Positions 58,301 through 64,000 of a DNA stretch of 64,000 nucleotides are shown here, in pieces. How positions within the stretch are numbered: the first letter of the stretch is position 1; every line of letters begins with the position of its first letter. The notes under the pieces are model-generated. The model was not told the origin of the DNA, searched no databases, and saw nothing but the letters and a program-made list of their open reading frames with translations. Source of the stretch: Zestomonas insulae (GTDB lineage Bacteria; Pseudomonadota; Gammaproteobacteria; Pseudomonadales; Pseudomonadaceae); contig NZ_JAFEUP010000004.1 in the NCBI RefSeq assembly GCF_016901015.1, positions 372,001 through 436,000 of the forward strand, in the 5' to 3' direction. Position numbers and translations under genes: made by a program.

Positions 58301-58440
58301 ACAAAGCCACGCAGGAAAGCCGATTGCTGCTCCAGCGTGGCGCCGGGGTTGGCGGCAAGGAAGGCCGAATGGGCCTCGGCGATTTCGATCTGCTTGAGGA
58401 TGTACTGCAGGTCCGCTTTGTTGACGGTTAGGGTGGCCAT
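52327..58440 (-). CDS. Giant RTX haem peroxidase (animal-type peroxidase, peroxinectin-like), probably secreted
   Basis: A 2037-residue protein, started at the ATG at 58438-58440 (AAGGAT upstream). N-terminal region (1-150), alanine-rich insertion (about 155-325), animal-type haem peroxidase domain (about 340-960), first RTX block (about 1065-1200), an Ig-like segment (about 1560-1660), a second long RTX block of GGxGxDxLx repeats (about 1690-1960) and a C-terminal tail typical of type I secretion substrates. Peroxidase residues align with myeloperoxidase: distal D366-H367 (GQFFDHG), R612 and E615 (GDGRGNEN), EHNRL (629-633) and proximal H734 (RFGHS). RTX repeats fold with calcium outside the cell. 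No secretion genes are nearby. Confidence 0.93.
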   Translation of the reverse strand: MATLTVNKADLQYILKQIEIAEAHSAFLAANPGATLEQQSAFLRGFVESPLLPEGLRTVDGTLNSLIPGQELYGSADQLMKRLLDPTFLTAEGGDPDGPGPAPAVSLTSYLQTAGFVFDSQPRTISNLVVDQSLGNLAAVMAALEAIGASNAYATAQQIVAAYSAIAGVVSAASAASAAEAAGAAELAAAQAAAGAASSAAADAQVAADAANQAHAAAVTTANGAFADFVSAATLLGSLSPADPNYGTVLAQFNSAFASYQTAQATATSLGQAATVATTALTDALSAVNAATQALATEQAEQAQLVAASDAADAAATAASGTLNTLLDGAGLTVENDTVVIPNVSADEGLTAPFNSWMTLFGQFFDHGLDLVNKGGSGTVYIPLMPDDPLYVPGSHTNFMVLTRATNQVGADGVLGTADDVHEHVNQTTPYIDQNQTYTSNASHQAFLREYVLVDGKPVATGHMLDGDNGGLATWADIKEQAREVLGIDLADWDVTNVPMLLMDPYGEFIRGADGFPQLYVRVTPTAENPLGIAIVEGDPAAPISTELAVRTGHAFLDDIAHTAKPVLNASGQLVADADDVAGNPVPVDTRGNNTQYDNELLDAHYITGDGRGNENIGLTAVHHVFHAEHNRLVEANKQTILDSGDLAFLNEWLLVDVAAVPTDATEIANLLWDGERLFQAARFVNEMQYQHMVFEEFARTVQPNIDPFVFSNTADIDPAIFAEFAHVVYRFGHSMLRETVDRIGMDLETGTIGSNDQIGLIEAFLNPLAFAASGVSAEAAAGAIIRGMSRQVGNEIDEFVTEALRNNLVGLPLDLAAINIARARDTGVPSLNAAREQFFEATGDSQLKPYVSWTDFAMHLKNPASVINFIAAYGKHQSILDADTLEEKRAAASLLVLGGVGTPADRDAFLNSTGAWTAANSGLNSVDFWIGGLAEEKMPFGGMLGSTFNFVFESQIENLQNGDRFYYLSRVQGTNLLNELEANSFSNLVMRNTDLGDPNSSHLPGLLFANVDYILEIETQRQIGADPTWDDPIRQALSNKVVRQDLDGDGDTDLLQFRGGEHTVLGGSAENDILIGGDGDDTLWGDAGDDTLEGGFGVDIIHGGEGDDLITDMGTDIGATALIHGDGGNDVINAGNGLTLIFAGDGSDFVLAGPDGKEVFGGRGDDFIRGGSGIDFLLGNEGDDWMEGGDSFDTLAGDNSELFFNSPIIGHDVLDGNGNDTDYDGESGDDIMVQGLGIQRNEGMFGFDWAIHKNDPLGANTDLNIPIFTTVEADILRDRFDQVEGLSGWKYNDVLLGDNRGNDPALEDELQTLLNHELTQAGVDRISGLQDIVGGTPLGDPNALVYNGGNIILGGGGSDTIMGRGGDDIIDGDSWLNVRISVRDRDNPEVELFSAENMTELQAMMMTRQINPSQLKIVREVLNGNQAGDVDTAVYWDVRENYDVVRNADGSWTVQHVTVDPANFVGPINGALFGDGTDRLLNIERLQFANGEIMWLTNQAPTGLPTLSDSTPTEGVALTALTAGIVDGNGTLNATFGFQWQMLVAGLWVDIAGANAAQFVPTQAQVNQSLRVVVNYTDDAGYTNSVISAASGIVGDRYDGTTAANGPLLTEGDDIAFGNGGNDVLSGLDGDDLLDGGIGNDTLLGGAGNDTLLGGDGTDTLDGGTGADQMSGGTGNDTYVVDDAGDQVNEALGGGTDTVQSVLGSYTLLANVENLTYVGTGNFTGTGNALANTITGGTGNDVLDGGAGTDRLVGGLGDDAYYVDVATDVVVEAAGAGIDTVYSTSASYTLANNVENFVQLGGAVVAVGNASNNSMIGSALADNLSGGSGDDSLFGGAGNDVLTGGLGNDTLAGEAGNDTLNGDGGNDSLSGGEGNDTLNGGAGNDSLDGGIGDDILDGGTGDDLLLGGDGNDQLNGGANNDTLDGGAGDDFIDGGAGNDIVTGGAGNDTLVADSGNDIFMFSAGFGQDTIVGFDAVAAGGQDLLNLSSYGFDAASFAANVQIAADGADTRITIGEDSIRLVGVTVGNVTSADFQLV

Positions 58441-58993
58441 GATTTTTATCCTTGGTGCGCAACCCACATGCAGACGAAGCCGCTGCAACAACGTGAGAAC
58501 GTTGAAACATTGAGAAGGTTTTTTCCTGGCGTGGGACGCCCGCGCGCTGATCAGGTGGCAGCGCGAACTGCATGACGGGGTGGCGTGGCCCAGGCCACAG
58601 GTCGACCGACCTGGCAGGCGTCAGGGCAAGGGTGGTCCGTGGAACTGGACCGAGGAGCGACTCCCCGACCGGGGAGTGAACGAGCGACTATCCATGAGGA
58701 GCGGTCTCCCGGCTGCACACAGTGGTGGAAGCCCATCCACGGCTCCCGCTGTTCAGCCAATGCACGCCCGAATGGAAGAACTCTGCCCGAAGAGTGTCAA
58801 GCAATTGTCGCTTTGTATCAGCAACGATACGGTCAAATTAATCCATTGATAATTAATGTTTTTTATCAATGTTCAGACCAAAGTCCGACCCTCTGGCACG
58901 GGCCTTCCCAAAGCCCGGCCAGATATTTCTGAATATGACAAAACCGCTGCAAATAGCCTGTCTCAGAAATGAGACAGGTACGCCCATCGCCCG
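58441..58993. other. 553-base non-coding region upstream of the peroxidase gene
   Basis: No gene is seen. Three inverted repeats stand out: ACTCCCC/GGGGAGT (58660-58666 and 58671-58677), CATTGATAA/TTATCAATG (58844-58852 and 58863-58871) within an AT-rich patch, and CCTGTCTCA-GAAA-TGAGACAGG (58957-58978). The last is a clean operator-like palindrome about 520 bases before the peroxidase start and 16 bases after the modC stop. It lacks a T-run, so it is not a standard terminator. Confidence 0.6.
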
Positions 58994-60085
58994 CTAGGCC
59001 AGCACCGCCACCGCCTTCACCTGCGCCCACAGCTGCTGCCCCGGATGCAAATTGAGCTGGTCGCGCGAGTAGCGGGTGATCCTCGCCAGCAGCGGCGTGC
59101 CGTCCACTTCCAGGCGCACCAGCACGTGCGCGCCGCTGCCCGCCGGCATCTCACCACAGACGGTGGCCGGCAGCAGGTTGAGGATGCTGCTGTGACCGGG
59201 GCGCTGCAGGCTCAGGCTGACGTCGCGCGCCTGCACCTTGCAGCGCAGGCGCCGCCCCAGTGCCAGCGGCGCATGCGCCACGCGCAGGGTCTGTTCGCTG
59301 GCCGGCAGCTTCAGGCTGAGCAGGTCGTAGATCGGATCGAAGGCACTCACCCGCCCCTCGACCACCACCCCGGCGTCGTCGCCCAGCGCAGTCGGCAAGT
59401 CCAACCGCGCCAGGGTCTCGCCCAGCGGCCCACTGGCCAGCACGCGGCCTTCTTCGAACAGCACCAGGTGATCGGCCAGCCGTGCGACCTCGTCCGGCGC
59501 ATGGCTGACGTACAGCACCGGAATTTCCAGCTCGTCATGCAGGCGCTCGAGATATGGGAGGATTTCGCCCTTGCGCTTGAGGTCGAGCGCGGCCAGCGGC
59601 TCGTCGAGCAGCAGCAGGCGCGGGCTGGTCAGCAGTGCGCGGGCGATACCGACGCGCTGGCGCTCGCCGCCGGACAGCCGATCCGGCAGGCGTTCGAGCA
59701 GATGGCCGATGCCGAGCAGTTCCACCGCCTGCTCCAGGCTGACCCGGCGCTGCGCTGCGGCGATGCGCCGGTAGCCGAACTCCAGATTGCGCCGCACCGA
59801 CAGGTGGGCGAACAGGCTGGCCTCCTGGAACACGTAGCCGAGCGCGCGGCGGTGCGTCGGCACGCAGAGCCGGCTGGCACTGTCCTGCCAGACCTCGCCG
59901 TTGACCCGCAGGTAGCTGCGCCCTGCCCGCTCCAGGCCGGCAATACAACGCAGCAGACTGGTCTTGCCCGAACCGGACGGCCCGTACAGCGCGGTGACGC
60001 CGCGCCCCGGCAGCAGCAGGTCGACATCCAGCGCGAACTGCGGATAGTCGAGACGAAAGCGCGCCTCGATGCCTTCAGCCGCCAT
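58994..60085 (-). CDS. modC: ModC, molybdate ABC transporter ATP-binding protein
   Basis: A 363-residue ATPase with Walker A GPSGSGKT (about 35-42), Q-loop [12 protein letters not shown], signature [15 protein letters not shown], Walker [13 protein letters not shown] and H-loop SHAPDEV, followed by a C-terminal MOP (molybdate/tungstate-binding) domain from about 290 ([10 protein letters not shown]). The MOP domain allows feedback by cytoplasmic molybdate. Its start codon directly follows the modB stop (TGAATG), so the genes are coupled. Molybdate is needed by the nitrate reductase encoded at 37220-39928. Confidence 0.96.
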   Translation of the reverse strand: MAAEGIEARFRLDYPQFALDVDLLLPGRGVTALYGPSGSGKTSLLRCIAGLERAGRSYLRVNGEVWQDSASRLCVPTHRRALGYVFQEASLFAHLSVRRNLEFGYRRIAAAQRRVSLEQAVELLGIGHLLERLPDRLSGGERQRVGIARALLTSPRLLLLDEPLAALDLKRKGEILPYLERLHDELEIPVLYVSHAPDEVARLADHLVLFEEGRVLASGPLGETLARLDLPTALGDDAGVVVEGRVSAFDPIYDLLSLKLPASEQTLRVAHAPLALGRRLRCKVQARDVSLSLQRPGHSSILNLLPATVCGEMPAGSGAHVLVRLEVDGTPLLARITRYSRDQLNLHPGQQLWAQVKAVAVLA

Positions 60086-60769
60086 TCAACCTCCCCAGCC
60101 CGGCTTGATGCGCCGCGACGAGTACAACGCCAGCAGAATCAGGAAGGAGAACACCAGCATGCCGCCGGCCAGCCAGTGCGCCTGGGCATACTCCATGGCC
60201 TCGACGCGATCGTAGATCTGCACCGACACCACGCGGGTCTTGTCCGGAATGTTGCCGCCGATCATCAGCACCACGCCGAACTCGCCGACAGTGTGGGCGA
60301 AGCCGAGGATGCTCGCACTGATCAGCCCCGGCCGCGCCAGCGGCAAGGCCACGTTGAAGAAGCTGTCCCACGGCCCGGCGCGCAGCGTCGCCGCCACTTC
60401 CAGCGGACGCGGGCCGATGGCCGCGAAGGCGTTCTGCAATGGCTGCACCACGAACGGCAGCGAATAGATCATCGACCCCACCACCAGCCCGGCGAAGGTG
60501 AATGGCAACACGCCGAGCCCCAGGCTCTGGGTCAGCTGACCAATGAAACCGTGCGGCCCCATGCTGACCAGCAGGTAGAAGCCGATCACCGTCGGCGGCA
60601 GCACCAGCGGCAAGGCGACCAGCGCACCGATTGGCCCTTTGAGGCGAGATGAGGTGTGCGCCAGCCACCAGGCGATCGGTGTGCCGACCACCAGCAACAG
60701 CACAGTGGTCAGCGATGCCAGCTGGATGGTCAGCCAGATGGCCGCGAAGTCCTCGGCAGTCAATGGCAT
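60086..60769 (-). CDS. modB: ModB, molybdate ABC transporter permease
   Basis: A 227-residue permease with five TM helices (about 12-34, 46-68, 86-105, 135-155 and 195-215). The EAA loop that contacts ModC is [28 protein letters not shown], with the conserved Gly at the usual place. [15 protein letters not shown] is typical of ModB. It lies between modA (10 bases upstream) and modC. The three genes form the complete high-affinity molybdate importer. Confidence 0.96.
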   Translation of the reverse strand: MPLTAEDFAAIWLTIQLASLTTVLLLVVGTPIAWWLAHTSSRLKGPIGALVALPLVLPPTVIGFYLLVSMGPHGFIGQLTQSLGLGVLPFTFAGLVVGSMIYSLPFVVQPLQNAFAAIGPRPLEVAATLRAGPWDSFFNVALPLARPGLISASILGFAHTVGEFGVVLMIGGNIPDKTRVVSVQIYDRVEAMEYAQAHWLAGGMLVFSFLILLALYSSRRIKPGWGG

Positions 60770-60779
60770 AGGCGATGAC

Positions 60780-61637
<858 letters not shown>

Positions 61638-61644
61638 CTATCTA

Positions 61645-61716
61645 CCGTCACTCCCGCGTAGGCGGGAGCCCAGGTGCTGCGGGCTCACTGGATTCCCGCC
61701 TACGCGGGAATGACGG
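61645..61716. repeat. Inverted pair of a CCGTCATTCCCGCG... intergenic repeat
   Basis: CCGTCACTCCCGCGTAGGCG continues to 61667, and its inverted copy occupies about 61694-61716 with one mismatch over 23 bases. The motif resembles the GTCATTCCCGCG/GCGGGAAT repeats scattered in many proteobacteria. It lies between the divergent-facing ends of modA's upstream region and the cadA stop and could fold into a long hairpin that stabilises or ends cadA mRNA. Confidence 0.75.
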
Positions 61717-61732
61717 CTTTTTCGGAGTGTCC

Positions 61733-63910
61733 TTAGCGACGCAGCAGCCGCAAACCGTTGAACACCACCAGCAGACTGACGCCCATATCGGCGAATACCG
61801 CCATCCACAGGGTCGCCTCACCGGCGATGGCGAACGCCAGGAACAGCGCCTTGATGCCCAGCGCCAGCACAATGTTCTGCCGCAGGATGCGCGCGGTATC
61901 GCGCGCCAGGCGCACAAAGGTGGCGAGCTTGCGCAGGTCGTCATCCATCACCGCGACGTCGGCGGTCTCGATCGCGCTGTCGCTGCCGGCTGCCGCCATG
62001 GCGAAGCCGATGTCCGCGCGGGCCAAGGCCGGCGCGTCGTTGATCCCGTCGCCGACCATGCCGACCACCTGGCCGCCCGCCTGCAGTTCTTCCACCGCGC
62101 GCAGCTTGTCGGCCGGCAGCAGGTTGCCGCGGGTTTCGTCGAGGCCGACGGCCCGCCCGATGGTCTCCGCGGTGTGCGGGTTGTCGCCGCTCAGCATCAG
62201 CGTGCGGATGGCCAGCGCATGCAGGTCCTGCAGCGCAGCCGCGCTGCTCGGCTTGACCGTGTCGGCCACCGCGAACAACGCCAGCACACCTCTTTCACCA
62301 CACAGCAGCACCACGCTCTTGCCCTGCCGCTCGAGGCGTTCGAGGCGCTCCTCGAGCGCCGGCGAGCACAGGCCCAACTGCTCGACCAGACGGTGATTGC
62401 CGAGGTGATAGCGCTGGCCGTCCACCTCACCACGGCTGCCCAACCCGAGCAGCGCCTCGAATGCCGCCACCGGCTGCGCGACGACGCCGTCCTGTTCGGC
62501 CTGCTGTGCCAGTGCCAGCGACACCGGATGGTCCGAGCGGCTGGCAAGGCTTGCGGCAATCACCCGCGCAGTGTCCGCAGCACTACCCTCCAGCAGCTCG
62601 AAGTCGGTCTGCGCCGGGCGGCCGTGGGTGATGGTGCCGGTCTTGTCCAGGGCCAGCACCGACAGGCGCGCGCCGCTTTCCAGATAGACCCCGCCCTTGA
62701 CCAGCAGGCCGTGCCGCGCCGCCGCGGCCAGGCCGCTGACGATGGTCACCGGCGTGGAGATCACCAGCGCGCAGGGACAGGCCACCACCAGCAGCACCAG
62801 CGCGCGGTACAGCCAGTCCAGCCAGGCGCCGTCGAACAACGGTGGCAGCAGCGCGACCGCCAGGGCCAGGGCGAATACCGCCGGGGTGTAGATGCGCGAG
62901 AAGCGGTCGACGAAACGCTGGGTCGGTGCCCGCGCGCCTTGCGCCTCTTCGACGCTGTGAATGATCCGCGCCAGCGTGCTGTTGTCCGCCAGCGCCGTGA
63001 CGCGGTACTCCAACTCGCCGGCCTGGTTGATGGTGCCGGCGAACAGCGGGTCGCCAACGCCCTTCTCCACCGGCAGGCTTTCCCCGGTGATCGGCGCCTG
63101 ATTCACCGTCGAGCGGCCCTCGGTGACCTCGCCATCCAGGCCAATGCGCTCGCCCGGACGCACCCGCACCTGGGCGCCGAGCGCTACCTCGCGTACCGCC
63201 ATGCTCACCCAGTCGCCATCAGCCTGGCGCACGGTGGCCTGCTCCGGGGTCAGCGCCAGCAGGCCGCGAATCGCGTTGCGCGCACGATCCAGCGAGCGCG
63301 CTTCGATGCGTTCGGCGAGCACGAACAGGACCATCACCATGGCCGCTTCCGGCCACTGGCCGATCAACACCGCACCGGTCACGGCGATGCTCATCAGCGC
63401 GTTGATGTTGAGGTTGCGATTCTTCAACGCCACCCAACCCTTGCGGTAGGTGTCCAGACCGCAGGCGAGGATGGCCAGCAGCGCCAGGCCGGCGACCGCC
63501 CACTCCGGCAACCAGCCAGTGAAGTGGAAGACTTCCGCCAGCAGCGCGCCTACCCCGGCAAGCAGCAACGGCCACTGGCGGCGCGCCGGTTCGGCTGGTG
63601 GCGCCGCGCGCGCACCCGCGGCAGACTCCGCCACCGGGGTGAAGCCCAGCTCACGAATCGCCTCCAGCGCCGCCTCCAGGGCATCCGGCAGGTGATGGAT
63701 GCTCAGCACGCGCTGCAGCAGGTTGAACTCCAGCGCCACCACGCCGGGCATACCACCGAGCCGCGCACGGATCAGCGCCTCCTCGGTCGGGCAGTCCATC
63801 TGCTGGATGCGCACCCGACTCAGTTGCGCGCCTTCGCGCAGCACAACCGGGGCGGCAGCGCCGCTCGCAGGGGTGTCGTGGTCGTGATGGTGGTCGCAGC
63901 AGTCACTCAT
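61733..63910 (-). CDS. cadA: Zn/Cd/Pb-exporting P1B-type ATPase (CadA/ZntA)
   Basis: A 725-residue heavy-metal P-type ATPase. The N-terminus is Cys/His-rich (MSDCCDHHHDHD) and followed by a metal-binding domain with QMDCPTEEA. Then come eight TM helices with the metal-selective CPC motif (VVACPCALV), actuator motif ITGESLPV (TGES), phosphorylation site DKTGTITHG, the SDHPVSLAL loop with the HP pair, and hinge GDGINDAPALA. It pumps Zn, Cd or Pb ions to the periplasm. The gene diverges from cadR at the right edge and has a MerR-type promoter. Confidence 0.96.
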   Translation of the reverse strand: MSDCCDHHHDHDTPASGAAAPVVLREGAQLSRVRIQQMDCPTEEALIRARLGGMPGVVALEFNLLQRVLSIHHLPDALEAALEAIRELGFTPVAESAAGARAAPPAEPARRQWPLLLAGVGALLAEVFHFTGWLPEWAVAGLALLAILACGLDTYRKGWVALKNRNLNINALMSIAVTGAVLIGQWPEAAMVMVLFVLAERIEARSLDRARNAIRGLLALTPEQATVRQADGDWVSMAVREVALGAQVRVRPGERIGLDGEVTEGRSTVNQAPITGESLPVEKGVGDPLFAGTINQAGELEYRVTALADNSTLARIIHSVEEAQGARAPTQRFVDRFSRIYTPAVFALALAVALLPPLFDGAWLDWLYRALVLLVVACPCALVISTPVTIVSGLAAAARHGLLVKGGVYLESGARLSVLALDKTGTITHGRPAQTDFELLEGSAADTARVIAASLASRSDHPVSLALAQQAEQDGVVAQPVAAFEALLGLGSRGEVDGQRYHLGNHRLVEQLGLCSPALEERLERLERQGKSVVLLCGERGVLALFAVADTVKPSSAAALQDLHALAIRTLMLSGDNPHTAETIGRAVGLDETRGNLLPADKLRAVEELQAGGQVVGMVGDGINDAPALARADIGFAMAAAGSDSAIETADVAVMDDDLRKLATFVRLARDTARILRQNIVLALGIKALFLAFAIAGEATLWMAVFADMGVSLLVVFNGLRLLRR

Positions 63911-63939
63911 GGAATGCTCCTTGTCAGTGCTTGTTGCGG

Positions 63940-63970
63940 AGTTAACACCCTGTAGCCACTATAGGGTCAA
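63940..63970 (-). promoter_or_regulatory. CadR-type operator and promoter of cadA
   Basis: On the minus strand TTGACC (63965-63970) and TTAACT (63940-63945) are separated by 19 bases, the over-long spacer typical of MerR-family targets. The spacer holds the palindrome ACCCTATAGTGGCTACAGGG (plus T; 63947-63967), close to the known P. putida cadA operator. Metal-bound CadR should twist the DNA to activate cadA. Confidence 0.85.
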
Positions 63971-63988
63971 GCACCCTGGAGCGCGGCG

Positions 63989-64000
63989 ATGAAGATTGGT
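63989..64000 (+). CDS. cadR: CadR, MerR-family metal regulator (first four codons only)
   Basis: ATG AAG ATT GGT reads MKIG, the usual start of CadR (MKIGELAK...). It diverges from cadA across a MerR-type operator, and GGAG lies about ten bases upstream. Only four codons are inside the window, so the call rests on position, operator and these residues. Confidence 0.65.

Overview
The window is GC-rich chromosomal DNA from a Pseudomonas. The order ppiD, hupB, lon, clpX, clpP, tig, tRNAs, folD, cysS, glnS, ppiB, lpxH, usp, acnB, nasS, nasT, nitrate uptake and reduction, cobA, oprF is the backbone I know from the P. aeruginosa PA1805-PA1777 region, and the proteins read as close Pseudomonas orthologues. 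The species cannot be fixed from this window. Several blocks interrupt or replace that backbone: the aminotransferase and PQQ genes, a lipid-transport operon, tonB-exbB-exbD next to oprF, an efflux operon, a giant RTX peroxidase, modABC and cadA/cadR.

Region by region. 1-7650: protein quality control on the minus strand (PpiD, HU, Lon, ClpX, ClpP, trigger factor). 7779-8098: three tRNA genes (Leu, His, Arg). 8375-15900: housekeeping genes (FolD, CysS, GlnS, PpiB, LpxH, MiaE), a universal stress protein and a DUF1289 protein. 15991-18955: aconitase B behind a long, strongly folded leader. 19029-30291: a small lipoprotein, the nitrate sensor pair NasS/NasT, an alanine-type aminotransferase, a PQQ sugar dehydrogenase coupled to a PqqU-like receptor, a PL7 lyase, a thioesterase, an unknown membrane protein and the nitrate transporter. 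30475-35704: a fused PP2C phosphatase/Ser-Thr kinase, then a four-gene MCE-type lipid transporter. 35810-40702: the assimilatory nitrate reductase operon with cobA. 40813-44084: OprF and TonB/ExbB/ExbD. 44684-52283: a LysR regulator, a DUF3016 protein and a TtgABC/MexAB-OprM-type efflux operon. 52327-58440: a 2037-residue RTX haem peroxidase. 58994-64000: molybdate uptake (modABC), a Zn/Cd/Pb ATPase and the first codons of cadR.

The best-supported system is nitrate assimilation. The NasS/NasT two-protein switch lies on the same strand as two targets. Each target has a sigma-54 -24/-12 promoter followed by a leader with two hexaloop hairpins (A at loop position 1, G at position 4) and an intrinsic terminator, the arrangement expected for ANTAR-mediated antitermination. 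Molybdate uptake (ModE-type palindrome before modA) and CobA (siroheme precursor) supply cofactors for the pathway. No siroheme nitrite reductase is encoded here: the NirB-like gene ends after its FAD/NAD part.

Other points of note: a PqqU-type receptor three bases after a PQQ enzyme gene, a TtgR-type operator with no ttgR beside it, a nested-stem leader before acnB, and a peroxidase with all expected catalytic residues plus a long alanine-rich insertion but no type I secretion genes nearby.
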